From the NCBI GenBank assembly GCA_020024755.1, contig JAHHTH010000001.1, positions 1 to 64,000 on the forward strand: a stretch of 64,000 bases of DNA, given 5' to 3'. A model generated the notes under the pieces. That model was given only the letters and a program-made list of their open reading frames with translations, was not told where the DNA came from and made no database searches. Origin of the DNA: Mycoplasmataceae bacterium. Lineage in GTDB: Bacteria; Bacillota_I; Bacilli_A; Mycoplasmatales; Mycoplasmoidaceae. Shown one piece after another: positions 36,860 to 49,642 of this stretch (its first letter is position 1; every line of letters begins with the position of its first letter). A program made the translations under genes and the position numbers.

Positions 36860-38659
36860 GTGACAAATAAGAAAAGATGGGTGATAACAAGTATATTTTC
36901 AATCTTGCTATCTAGCATAGCAATTTTGCCTATTGCCATTGTAAAGGAAAATTTGTCACAATTACAAACTCAAGCAACAGATACTACTCCTGATCCAACT
37001 AAACCAGATACAACACCACCTGCTACTGGTGATACTGATCCAACTAAACCAGTAGTGCCACCTGCTACTGGTGATACTGATCCAAAACCAACTCCAACTC
37101 CAACACCTACTCCTGCTCCAGCACCAAAGCCTGATGATCCTAGAGAATATTTTGAAAAATTACCTATCAACGATTCAATTATTCCTAAAATGAAGGCGAC
37201 AACTGAAGTTGTAGAAGCAAAGATAGTTTTAAATTCTCCTCTTAATAAATTTGGTGCAGATGAATCTATTTATATTGATTTAAATGTATTATCTAATGAC
37301 AATTCAGCAATTAAGGATGCAATTGTTGTTAAATGATTTTTTCTTACCGACAAAAATAAAACTATAGCAATAGATGAAAGCCAATATACAGAAGATATGT
37401 ATAAAAATATTTGCATCAACTCTAATGATTTTACACAAGGTAATAGAATTATGTGTGAAGTGGAATTAGTTAATGGATTAGGATATGCTTCATTGGCTCG
37501 TTCTAATATTCTTGAACTCAATATCGATAAAACTAAAAAGTATGGTGTAGTTTATCCTCAACTATCATGATTTAATTTTGCTGCTATAAATTCACCTTGA
37601 CCAACAGGTAGTACAATGGACTTTAGATACACTTTTTCTTGAATTAATGAAGAGTGTCATAATGTTTATATTGAAAATAGATTATGAACTACAGACACAC
37701 GTTCAAGAGCACTATTTACAAATTGTACAGGAATTGATGGATTTGTAATGAGCCACGATAGTGTTTATTTTATTGGAAGATATGGTGCACAAATGATTAT
37801 TAATGGTAAAACATTTTGATCAACACCAGTATTCTTTAACCCAGATATCACTGAAACTCCAGATGGATATGTGCCTCTTCTAACTGATGTAATGATTAAT
37901 GTTAAAAATAATGATGGTAGTAGACACTTCTTAAATGGAGAAACTATTGAACTTGAATCTAACTTAAATTGATCAATAACTAACCCTCCATTAGATTCAG
38001 TTGTTTATCAATGAACCTACCGTTTACGTAATAGTAGAGAATCACTTCCATTCCCTGATGGAAATTCAGATACTTTAACATTTAAGGCAGAAGAAAAATA
38101 TGACAATGCTCTTATCTTATTATTAGTGCAATATGGACCAGATGAAACAGTAGCAATTTCAAATCCATTAAGACTAAAGGTTTTTACTCCTTTAATTGAA
38201 TTTCCAGAAATCAGTAAAGTTGAATTACTTCCAAATAAAACAAAGTATATAAATGGAGAAACAATTGTTATAGATTCTCAAATATATTGAGTTAATGATT
38301 TGTATATTTCAGAGTCTACTGCTACATATGAATGAATTCTAACTGATAAACACGGTAAGGAAACAGTAATTAGTACTGAACCTATTTTAAAGATGGAAGC
38401 TACAATGGCAATGAATTGAGAAAAAATTCGTGTCAGAGTTAAATATAAAGGTTTAGTTAATAAATACGAATACAAATCTAGTGATAACATTATTATTCCA
38501 GTTTATGTACCTTTAGTACTAAATAAAAATAATCCAAAATTAGAATTGATTATTATTGCAGTATCTATATCTCTAATCGTAATTTTGATCATTGCTACTA
38601 TAATTACTAACATTGGTATGAATTACAAAAATACACATGATAAAACAAGCAATATCTAA
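36860..38659 (+). CDS. Ig-like surface protein with Pro/Thr linker and C-terminal anchor
   Basis: 599 residues if started at GTG 36860 (a TTG at 36830 is possible; there is no in-frame ATG). A signal helix (WVITSIFSILLSSIAILPIA) is followed by a repetitive linker of DTDPTKP/PATG and PTPTPAPAP units, then three Ig-like modules recognisable by a start like NGETI, a central YxW and a closing strand. A final hydrophobic helix lies near 38545-38620. The modules resemble those of the 1948-residue protein at 40.8 kb. The stop overlaps that of the convergent rlmB gene by 4 bases. Probably surface adhesion; ligand unknown. Confidence 0.75.
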
Positions 38660-39363
38660 TTCTTTTTACTTGCAAATAGATGGTATAAAACTATTCCAGT
38701 AGCTACTGAAATATTTAGTGATTGGACTTTTTCACTCATTTCAATCTTAACTACAAAATCTGATTTTTTAAGTGTTAAGTCACTAACCCCTTTATTTTCA
38801 TTACCAACTATAACAACTGATTTATTATCTCATTTAGTTTTAGACAATGGTTGAGCTTTATCCGTTAAACCTGTAGCGTAGATTCAAAACCCAGCTTCTT
38901 TTAACTTATCTATTGCTTGATTTAAATTAGCAACTTTAACAAATGTTGAACTATAAACTGCACCCATGCTTGCTTTAATTACAAGATCATTAATAGGTGC
39001 TTGATTTTTATTTTTGTAAATAATTGCATCTACATTAAATGATGCAGCAGATCTAATAATAGAACCGAAGTTTCTTGGATCTTCATTTTCATCAATCATA
39101 AGTATAGTCATATGATCTGTTTTTTGAGATTTAGCAATTAATTCTTCAAGGCCTAAATGTTTGATTGCATCTTCTACAATAGCTATTATATTTTGGTGAT
39201 TCACTTCTTTATATTGATGAAAGAAGTTTGGTTTAACATATTCAACCTTAATGTTATGATTTTTTAATTCATTTGGTAATTGAATACATTTAATAACTTT
39301 GATTTTAATATCGTTATTAATTGCATCTAATATTGCCTTCTTACCAAAGATAATATTTTCCAT
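38656..39363 (-). CDS. rlmB: SpoU/TrmH-family 23S rRNA 2'-O-methyltransferase (RlmB type)
   Basis: 235 residues in code 4. N-terminal substrate-binding domain starts MENIIFGKKAILDAINND. The SpoU motifs are MIDENEDPRNFGSIIRSAASF (motif 1), VIVGNENKGVS (motif 2) and KIEMSEKVQSLNISVATGIV (motif 3), forming the trefoil-knot SAM site. Usually methylates G2251 of 23S rRNA. The ATG shares one base with the cysS stop (TAATG), so the two genes are coupled, a common arrangement. Confidence 0.93.
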
Positions 39364-40667
39364 TATAGTAAACCTTTTTCAGTTAATGTTTTTCTTAATT
39401 TATCACTTTCTACAAAGTTCTTAGATTCTACTTGTTTATAGTAGTCTTTAATTAACTTAATATTATCTTCATTATGAATATCTTCAAATGCAATTCCTAA
39501 TACTTCTAAACTATTAATTAATTGGTTAAGAGAAAGGTTGGCAGCATCAAAATCTTTTTGTCTAGTAGATACATTAATTTTCTTTACCATTTCTTGAATA
39601 ATTGTTATAGCATTAGCAATGTTTAAATCATTACTTAATTCATTTAAAAATTCATCCGATTTAATTGACTTATCAAGTTTTAATTTATCAATATTAATTA
39701 ATAATGATTTTGTGCTATTAATTGTTAATTCTAATTTAGCAATTTGCTTGTTACATTCTTCCATAATATTTGCATTAAAATCTAATGGATTACGATAGTT
39801 TGTTTGATACATAAATCATCTTATTGATTGATATCTATATTTCTTTAAAATGTCTTTAACTAAAACGAAGTTTCCTAATGACTTAGACATCTTTTGATTG
39901 TCTACATTAATGTGTCCTACATGCATTCATATTTTTGCAAGGTGACAATTGTGTAATGCTTCATGTTGTGCATTTTCGTTTTCGTGGTGTGGGAACTTTA
40001 AATCAATCCCACCACCATGGATAGTTAAATTTGTACCAAAGTGTTTTTCAATTAAGAATGAACATTCACTATGTCATCCTGGTCTACCTTTACATCAAGG
40101 AGTATCTCATTGAATTCCTTCTTTAGTTTTCTTTCATAAAACAAAATCTGTTTCATTGATCTTCTTATCATCTGCACTTACTCTTTCACCAATAATTTGT
40201 TCATCTAAATTACGGTTAGATAAGATTCCATAATCTGAAACTTTAGCAGTGTTGAAATATACATTTCCATCATCACTATATGCTGTACCATTTGCAAGCA
40301 TTCTACCAATATATTCAATAATGCCTTGGATGTTATCACTTACCTTTTCAATCATCATTGGTAAAGTGTTTAATTGTTTTCTTACTTCTTCATATGCTTT
40401 TGCATATCTATCACTTAGTTCTAATTCAGGAACGCCTTCACTTGCAGCAGCCTTAATGATCTTGTCATCAATATCTGTTAAGTTATGTAAATAATTAACT
40501 TCATAGCCTAATGCTTTAAATGTTCTAAATAAAACGTCAAATACAATAAGTGGTCTTGCATTACCGATGTGGATATGGTTATAAACTGTTGGACCACAGT
40601 TATAGATGTTAATAACTTTGTCTGTTATTTCAATATATTGTTTAGATAATGAATCATATAATTTCAT
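39363..40667 (-). CDS. cysS: Cysteinyl-tRNA synthetase
   Basis: 434 residues across several TGA-Trp codons. Class I synthetase. Seen: NCGPTVYNHIHIGNARPLI (HIGH-like HIHIGN), GWHSECSF, GGGIDLKFPHHENE, and the KMSKS loop within DNQKMSKSLGNF. C-terminal anticodon region ends at ESDKLRKTLTEKGLL. Slightly shorter than the ~465-residue norm, as in other mycoplasmas. First gene of cysS-rlmB. Confidence 0.96.
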
Positions 40668-40819
40668 ATAAACTCCTTTAAGTACAAGATAGAAATATTA
40701 TATTATATATTTGGTGTTATTTTGCTACTTTCAACAATATATTAATCCTTTGGATTAAGGTTATGATAAATATGTATAACAAAATAGTGCAATTTATACT
40801 ACAATTAACATGTTGTTTT

Positions 40820-43800
40820 ATGAAAAAGAAATTTGTGTGAATTAGTTTTGCTACTTTTTTATTAGGAGCTACTCCAGCTTCATATTTTTTAGATACAAAC
40901 AAACCTAGACAAATTGATCAAATAGAACAATCAAGTGAAACAAAACCTAAAACAGGTACAACTCCAACAACATTAGATCAAGCAAAAGCAATGAGCATTC
41001 CAGATCTTGTAAGTTTATCTAGCTATAATGTAACTGATTTTGGTATAGTTCCTCCAAATAGAAAAGAAATATATAGTGAAAATCATTACAACAGATTTAG
41101 TGGTCCAGTAGCTGATGCTGTTGAAATCACAATGAGATATAGTCAACAATTTGATTCAATTCTTCCAGCTGATAAACACATTTCAGCTCGTAATATTTTA
41201 TTTGAACATTTATACAGAAAAGATGTAGACCCACTTGGTAATACAAATGCTGATGATTTTTATGATTCACCTAGAGATGCTTGATTTGAACCTGAAGCAT
41301 GATATTCATTTCCTAAAGATGCTGCAATGGAATTTACACAAGAGACTGCTCCAAAAATTGATTTAACTGGATTGGATTTTAAAGATGGAGATCCGTTAAA
41401 TGATGATTCTAAATTTAATGAAGATTATTTTTCAAATTCAGCCAATAACAAATCACTATATTCAAAGAAAGCGTTGGCAAGATTAAAAAGTCTTATCAGT
41501 GTAAAACAAGATGTACCTACAATTAAAGAAGCAGTTGCTAGATATGGTAGTGTGTCATTTGTATTTGATTTAAAATATGATAAAGAACAAGTCCCAGATT
41601 ATTATATTTGTAATAATCCATTTGGCAAAGGGCCAATTTGTGGAACTATTGTCGGATGAGATGACTCTATCTCTGCTAGTAATTTTAAAGGTGCAACACA
41701 AAATGGTGCATGAATAGTTAAATCTATTCTAGATGTTAATCCTCCTCGTGGTCCAAAAGAAACAACTAGAACTTCATCAGATATAAAAACATTCTATCTA
41801 TCATATGATAGTGTATTAGGAAATCCAACATCTTACGAATTTATGCCTAATAGTAATTACAACGCTGATGAAGATGATATGTCTGGAAGACCTCATCGTC
41901 CACACCGTTCAACTTATGATAGTGATATAAGCACATATGGTTACCCAAGTGGTCCAGGAGGCTACCCAGGTGGTTACCCTGGAGGTTATCCAGGTGATCC
42001 AGGTAGTGGTTACCCACCAAGTAGTGGTTATCCAGGTGGTGGTTACCCTGGAGGATACCCTGGCGGAGGCTATCCTGGTGATCCTGACAGTAGTTATCCA
42101 GGCGGAAGTTACCCTGGAGGCGGATACCCTGGTGGAGGCTACCCAGGTGGTGGTTATCCTGGAGGAGGAATGCCTCCTGAAGAGGAAAAAAATACACAAG
42201 CAAATAATTATTATTGATCTGGTAGAACAGTAAAAGGTTTATATGAACCTCATGATCAAGTAATCAAATCAGTAGGTATAGATTTTATGCCTAAATTTGG
42301 TTATAATGGTGAAGAAAAACCATATATCGATGAAGGTGGTATACCTCAATTTGTGAGACCAAGTCCATCTAGACCTAGATTAGAAGAAAAAATAACTGCT
42401 ATACAATTTGCTGCAAAGGGTAAAAAAGTTAGGGCAAGACTTCAAATAAACTCATGCAACAACGTTGCTAGCGAAAGACCTGATAGACCTGGAAGTAATA
42501 ACCCAAATGGTGTTCTTGGCGGAAACTTCCCTACAGATTTACCACCAGATGCTCCTCCATATTCAGAACCAGGATGAGTTAACTTCGAACAAATAGTAGA
42601 ATTTGAAAATCCATGTATGGATGATAATGGATGAGGTTATTATACTATTGAATTAAATAAACCAATAATGGTGAAACACCCATGAGGTTTTAGTGTTATC
42701 ATTGATCTTTTAAATGATGATAATAAATTCATGGTAGCTCATGAAGATAGTAAAAATGATTTTGCTTATAAATCAGTAGAAGCTAGACCTTTTTCTAAAT
42801 CATCAGAACCAAGACCTTATTCAGAACCAACTCTTGTTGGACATGATTGACAATGAATGTGTGAACCAAATTATATTGATGATAGTCGTGATAAAGTACA
42901 CGATATGGTTGCTATGAATGTATTCACTGAATCAGGACCTATTGTAGATCATGATACAGATATGAAATATGCAAATATCGATGTCAAAGATAAAATTCGT
43001 TATGTACCTGGAAATGATGTTAAACCAAATATATCTGTTACATCCTTTAAAGGTAGAGAATTAAAAGAAGGTGTTGACTATAAAGTTGAATCAGTTGTAC
43101 GTATGCTTCCTGATTTACCTCAATATCACCCACAAGCATCTACTATTGGTTATGTTGATATAACAGTAACTGGTATTGGTTCAATGACTGGTTTTCAAAA
43201 ATTGACTCAAGATTATGTAACAAGTTGATCTGTACCACTATTTGATAAATATCCTGATGAATGAGATGGTGACAAGCATTATATTGTATTACACGATAAT
43301 GCTTTAAATAAAATTACATCATGGGATCAAGTTGAATTGCCAGATGAATGAAGAATTTCTTATGATCACCAAAGGATTGATGATATAAACTTAGTTAGCT
43401 ATACTGGACCATTAACTAAATATTATGATTCCTCATCATATTACCTATATGGTAAAGTTATTCATGATGCATTAGATATTAAAGATGCAACTATTACTCC
43501 AATGGAAGATAAACCTTATGAAGGTGGCGAAATAGATCCATGATGACAAATTAAATTTGGAGATATTACTTTAACTAAGGACTATGACTATAAAGTAAAA
43601 TATACCAATAATGTAGATGTTGGAACTGCTACAGCTACAATTACAGGTGCTGGAGCATATTATGTAGGTGAAGTTACTAGAACTTTTAATATTGTTAAAG
43701 GAACTAATTGATTAGGTTCTATTTATTTTGATGATAATAATGAACCATATATCACTAGAGTTAGATTTGGTGATAGAAAAGATGTTCAATGAATCTATTA

Positions 43801-46666
43801 TACAGATTCTGAATGCAAAAATGCACTTCCAGAAAGACCAACTATACCTGGTACTTATTATGTTAAAGGATATATGCCAGGAACTGACAATTATAACGAA
43901 TGTTGAACTGATGAATCAAGAGAAATTTATATACCATATACTTTTGAATCATCATCTATTACATTAAATAAAACTGAATATGAATCTAACGAAATGATTA
44001 CAGCATCTGTTTCAGTTACACCTAGTGAAATTTTAACTAGTAGTAAAACTTGAATACGTTGAGAAATATTAGATGATAAAGGAAGCACATATTTAGGATA
44101 TGGAGATGATGTTAGTAAACCTACATTAAATATCCCTGCTAAATATGCATACAACGGAAGAGAATTAACTTGTAAAGTTGTTTATAATGGTACAGCTTAT
44201 AAAGCAAGCCAAACATTAAGTGTTTTACCACAATTAGAAAATGTAGAAATTAACATGAACCAAAGCTGATATGGTAATGGTGAACCATTCAACATAACAG
44301 CTTCTGTCACACCAACTCAATTTCAAGAAAAAGCTACATACCAATGAAGTCTAGTAAATGATGATGGTAGCACTTATAAAACACTTAAGGGAAACACTGC
44401 AACATTAGATGATGAAGCAACTCCAGATATGAATGGTAAGAAAGTAAAAGTTGTAGCTACTTACGGTGGTGTAACAAAAGAAAATACTTACAAATATGGA
44501 ATCACTGTAAAAGATGAACCACCACAACTTAGTAGTGTAAGTGTAACTACTGATAAAAATACTTATGCAGAAGGTGAAAATATTGTATTAACTGCAACAA
44601 CAAGTCCAAAAACATTAAGCAAGAAAACTTCATATAAATGATCTGTGATTGCTAAAGATGGCAGTGAGTTAGAAGTGTTACCAGGAACCGAAAATACTAT
44701 CACAGTACCAGCTAAGAAAAATTGAAACGAATGTTCATTTAAAGTAGAAGCAACATTCAATTCAAAAACTTGTGAATCTACTACATCTGCAATAACTATT
44801 ACAGCTGATTTAAGCGAAGTAACAATTACATTAAATAAAGAAAGATTTACTGAAGGTGAAGATATCGTTGCAACAGCTAATTTATCACCTTCTGGTTTAA
44901 CTGGTGCTACTTATAAATGAAGCATTGTAGATTCTTCTACAACTATTAGTGAAACAACTGAATCTGTAACTTTCAAAGCTAATAAAGATGATAATACAAA
45001 ACTATTAAAAGTTGATGTAACTCATAATGGTAAAACAGTATCTAAATCTATTCAATTAAATATTGATCCAAAACCATCTATTTCTGATGTATCAATTACT
45101 CTTGATAATACAGAATATTTAGAAGGTCAAACTATTAATGCAACAGCATCAATTACACCTAGTGATTTAAAGGGTGTAACTTATAAATGAAGTGTTGAAG
45201 GATCTACTGAAACTATTATTGATTCAACAACCTCAACAGCAAGCTTTAAAGCTAATATAAATGATGCTGCTAAACTATTAAAAGTAGAAGCAATTTATGA
45301 TGGCAAAACTGTATCAAAAACTATTGCATTAAACATCACAGCAAAACCAACAATAAATGATGTAACAATTGCACTAAATAAATCAAATTATGTAGAAGGT
45401 GAAGATATCACTGCAACTGCAACAATTTCACCATCAGATTTATCTGGTGTAACATATAGTTGAAGTGTTGTAGATTCAACAGTTACAACTATTAGTGAAA
45501 CAACACAATCTATTACCTTTAAAGCTAATAAAGAAGATAATACAAAACTATTAAAAGTTGATGCTACTTTTGAAGGAAAAACTGTATCAAAAACAATACC
45601 ATTAAATATCACTACAAAACCAGTAGTTCCGACTCCTCCAGTTACTCCTGAAATAACATTAAATTCTGTTGATATTAAACTAGATAAATCTTCTTATGTT
45701 GAAGGAGAAAATATTACAGCAACTGCAACAACTGATCCAGTTGATTTAGATGCAGTTTCTTATGAATGATTAGTAGTTGATTCTACCTCTACTACAATCG
45801 CTTCAAAAACATCTTCTGCTACATTTATTGCTAATAAAGAAGATAATGGTAAATTATTGAAAGTTGCTGCTACTTATAAAGGAACTGTGGTATCTAAAAC
45901 AATCCCATTATTAATTGAACCAAAACCATTAGATCCTACACCTCCACAACCAACTCCTGAACCTACAATTAATTCAGTTTCAGTTTCATTAAATGCAAGT
46001 GCATTTGTAGAAGGTGAAGATATTATAGCTAGTGCACTAATTGATCCAACTGATCTTAGTGGAGTAACTTATAAATGAACAATAAGTGATTCTAAAACAG
46101 TGATTTCATCTACTTCTTCAACTGCTACATTTAAAGCTGATATAAATGATAACAACAAACTATTAACAGTGACTGCTTTATATAATGGTAAAGAAGTTTC
46201 CAATTCAATCAAATTAGTAATAAATAAAAAAGTAGTTGATGTAGATGAAACGCCATATTTAGAAAGTATCAAAATAATAAACGAAGATGGTATTGTTCAA
46301 AAAGTATTTTCACTTAAACAATCACAATTCAGAAAATTGAATGCAACTAACTTTAGTAGTATTTATCAATTAGATAGTAGAATCCAATTCCAAGATCAAC
46401 TAATTGTCACATCATTTACTAAAACACAAAATGAAGTTAATTTTAAACTAGGTTATAAAGTTAATTCACATATCATTGAATCTAATCCAATGAATTTTAA
46501 ATTTAACGTAATAAATGTATTACAAAATGATTCTGTAGAAAATGACTTAATACAAGATGTAAGTCCAGTAGCAATTGGATTTGCTATTATTGGTAGTTCG
46601 TTAACAGGAATTATGTTATTAGCAGTTATCATTGAAAAGATTGCTAAAAGATTTATAAAACATTAA
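40820..46666 (+). CDS. Giant Ig-like repeat surface protein with glycine-rich PGGGY segment
   Basis: 1948 residues in code 4, one continuous frame. A signal helix (FVWISFATFLLGATPASYFL) leads into a unique N-terminal domain. At 41937-42175 an ~80-residue run of GYPGG/GGYPGD units follows, then a beta-rich middle. That middle includes a bacterial Ig-like module with the hallmark DYKVKYTNNVDVGTATATITG (43581 region). Eight tandem modules of ~85-100 residues fill 43940-46225: VxxTLxKxxYxEGExIxATA, then SPxDLxGVTYKWS, then FKANxxDNxKLLKV and GKTVSKTI. The last five are most alike. A C-terminal membrane helix lies near 46565-46640 with a basic tail. TATACT at 40795-40800 is a likely -10. Confidence 0.85.
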
Positions 46667-46706
46667 AAAAGCTAAACAACACTTTTATACATTGTTTAGC
46701 TTTTAA
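46666..46706. terminator. Bidirectional terminator between the Ig-repeat gene and ftsZ
   Basis: A 13-bp stem (46667-46679 with 46692-46704) with A and T tracts outside lies between convergent stops at 46666 and 46728. Confidence 0.85.
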
Positions 46707-46727
46707 ATTTATTTTAATAAATTTATC

Positions 46728-48425
46728 TTATGATCTTTGTCTATCAATATCAGCTGATGGGTGAGAGAATGTTACTGTTCTTGGGTGTTCAACTGCATCC
46801 AATTTTTTAGTAGGAATAAAGCTTCTTCTAACTGATTGAGTATCTTCTTCTTTTTTAGTAGCTTCAGCTGAAGTTTTAACTGAATCTTTGAAGTAATCAA
46901 TATCATTATTTAATTCGCTATAGTCTGAGAAGATACCTTTCATACTTCTAATCTTTTCTTCTCTCTTTTGGTTTTCTACTTGATCATGAGAAGGAATTTG
47001 TAATGTTTGAGTTCTAGCTTCTAATTCTTCAGTTTTAGTATTAATAACTTCTAGAGTTTGGATTGGTTGAGGAATAGCGTTATTAATTATTTCTTGTGTT
47101 GGGTGATGAATAGCTGTTTGAGCTAGATTAACTGGTTGTTGAGGTGCAACTGGTTTTTGCATTACTGGTTCTACTTCTTTAACAGCTGTAGGTCTTGAAT
47201 ATGCTTGAGGAGAATCTGGCATTAATTCTGCATCACAACTTTTTTCTTTTGCAATAATAGCTGAAGCGATAGCAAATTCTACATTATCAAAATAATCTAC
47301 TGCATATGTAATGTTTAAATCATTATTAGCTGAGATATTAGTTAAAGCGTCTGCTACTTTAGTAATAAAGTCTCTACTAACACTTGGATTTAATTTGTAG
47401 TTAATAATTACTTGTCTTGCATTCTTAATATCATCTTGATAAATTTGATCTTCTAATTGTCTTAGGATAGCACCTTCAATGTTTTCCATATTTTCAAATT
47501 CAAATGTATTTACTTGGAATGTTGTTGGTTCTCTGAAGAATGTTTTGACATCATTGAAGTCAACATTGATAACTGAAGCACAAGTGATTAATGTAATAAT
47601 TTCATAAATAACTTTTGAAATAACTGAGTCTGCATAATTAAAAGCATCTTTTAAAGTTATGTTACCTGAAGTTTCTGTAAATAACTTTTCATTAGAAATA
47701 GTTAAGATACCATTTGTTTCGGCTGCTAGGTTTCTTAAACCTAATTGACCTTTTTTGTAAATTTCTGGCCCTTCATTTGTAATTGATGGAAGGTTAACGA
47801 TTGATAATGTTAAGATTCCCATTTCTTTTGCTATTTTAGCCACAACTGGACTAGCACCAGTTCCAGTACCTTTACCCATACCAGAAACAATAAATAATAC
47901 ATCTGTACCTTCTAATGCTTCACGGATAGTAGCTTCATCTTCTAAAGCAGCTTTCATTCCAATTTCAGGATCTGAACCTGAACCATGTCCATTAGTAATT
48001 CTGTTACCAATTAAAATTGCATTGATATCTTCAGGCATATTTCTTAAAACTTTATAGTCTGTATTAATTGCATATAATCAATCTTTAGTAATGTTAGAAT
48101 AGTTAGCCATGTGGTTAACCATATTATTACCAGCACCACCAATACCAAATACTTTAATGTTTAATTCTTTTTCAGTGAAATTAAAAGCATCAATGTTTCT
48201 CATTAATTTTTTTGGTTTATTAGAAACAGGGATAGCTGTTTGGTTCATAAAAGAATTTAATCTTTGTTGAGTTTGTTGTGGTTGTTGTACTGGCTGTTCT
48301 ATAGGTTGATTTCAATTATTAAAATGAGATCTTAAATTTTGTGCAGCTTCTTCTTTTTTAGATGCAGTAGCTTCATCATCAATTGGTTCATCTAAAAATA
48401 AATTTAAGTTTAATTTATCAGACAT
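46728..48425 (-). CDS. ftsZ: Cell division GTPase FtsZ, divergent
   Basis: 565 residues, much longer than usual (~380), with an N-terminal extension of ~65 residues rich in Asp, Glu and Gln and a ~200-residue low-complexity tail. Seen: VFGIGGAGNNMVNHM (T1 loop), GSDPEIGMKAA, the tubulin signature GMGKGTGTGASP (residues 182-193), and the T7 loop NVDFNDVKTFF. The canonical GGGTGTG is changed to GKGTGTG (K185). The usual C-terminal FtsA-binding peptide is not recognisable. Shine-Dalgarno AAGGAGA precedes the ATG. Last gene of mraZ-rsmH-ftsA-like-ftsZ. Confidence 0.93.
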
Positions 48426-48427
48426 AG

Positions 48428-49639
48428 TTATTCTCCTTTAATAAATCCAATTATGGATTTTCCTGTTGTTGTATCAATGCAGTTTGTGTTATCATCATTT
48501 GTTTCTTCTAACTTGATGATATTGTTAATAGCTAATGCTAATTGGTTATAAGATTCATCACCATCAATAAATTCATTTTGCGTGTATGTACCTGTTTTTG
48601 AATCATTATGGATTTGGGTTAGATTAATAATCTTTCCTGTTAATGTGTCTTTTGGTACAAAGGTAATCTTTTTAAATTCAATTCCCTTTTTTTCTTTTAC
48701 AAATTTTAAACAATTGTTTTTACAGTCAACAATTGATCTTGCAAAGCTCTCAATGTATTTGGAAATAGTATTTCCATCTATCTTTTCAATTGAGGAACGG
48801 TTTAAATCAAAACCATTAATTAATTCCACACTCTTTAAATTGTTTCCAAAAGATCATGTTGTATTTAGAATTTGTTTTACATAATTTGTTTCTAGACCTA
48901 ACTCTTCTGAAATAGCAGCATATAATTTTTCTAATCCTAATTCTTTGAAGTTATCCATTCTTGTTATTTTACTTCCATAGGCATGACATAACATAGTGGA
49001 TTGGTCATTGATGTAAATAAATAATTCTGCATTTGTTGATTTGTCTGAATCTGATAAACTGTTTAATGTTCCAACAACTGGTTTAATTCAAACAGGAGTT
49101 ATGTTTAATGCTTTAATAACTGTTTCGTATTGGTGGTGTAACACTTTATTAACTTTATAAACATTTGTCTTAATAACTAGTTTTTTTCCAAAGACTTGGC
49201 TTGAAGGTAAGTCGGTATATACTTTTTCATCAATCTTTCATGAGTGATAAGTTAAATCATAAATATATCTATCAGTTATTTGGTTAATATTAATTGTTGA
49301 TTTAATCTTTTCTCAAATGTTTCTATCAAATACTCCATCTTCTAATGTTGTTTCATTGATTTCTGCTAGGTTAACTTCAACATCATTGGTTGAATCAAAA
49401 GTTGCATATACCTTATTAATATTAAACTTAGTGAAATTGCTTGCTTTTTTTAAAAGAACTTTTGTAGCTTCAATAACATTACTTTCATTAATGATGAATC
49501 CTTTTTTAATAGAATCAGCTTCTAAAAGGTAAATATCATCAAAAAGAATATTCGGACGTCCACCGATATTATTAAATACTGCTATAGAAACACTTGTATC
49601 ATTATATGTTAGAACAGCTTTAATGTTGTTACTTGACAT
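48428..49639 (-). CDS. FtsA-position protein of the division cluster (divergent, actin-like candidate)
   Basis: 403 residues, starting MSSNNIKAVLTYNDTSVSIAVF, between rsmH and ftsZ (3- and 2-base gaps). The N-terminal strand pattern and the DSDKSTNAELFIYINDQST stretch resemble FtsA phosphate-binding regions, but classical actin-family motifs are weak. In M. genitalium and relatives a poorly conserved protein (MG_223 type) sits at this position. Likely an FtsZ partner by context; I leave the symbol empty because sequence evidence is thin. Confidence 0.75.
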
Positions 49640-49642
49640 TGA

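Noticed and set aside
36970..37170. Minus-strand Gly/Val-rich reading frame opposite the Pro/Thr linker
   Set aside because: Mirror of the low-complexity linker of the plus-strand surface gene.
41847..42233. Long reading frames on both strands over the GYPGG repeat (including a Val/Thr-rich and a His/Leu-rich one)
   Set aside because: They are shadows of a low-complexity repeat inside the large surface gene; composition is artificial and no start signals are present.
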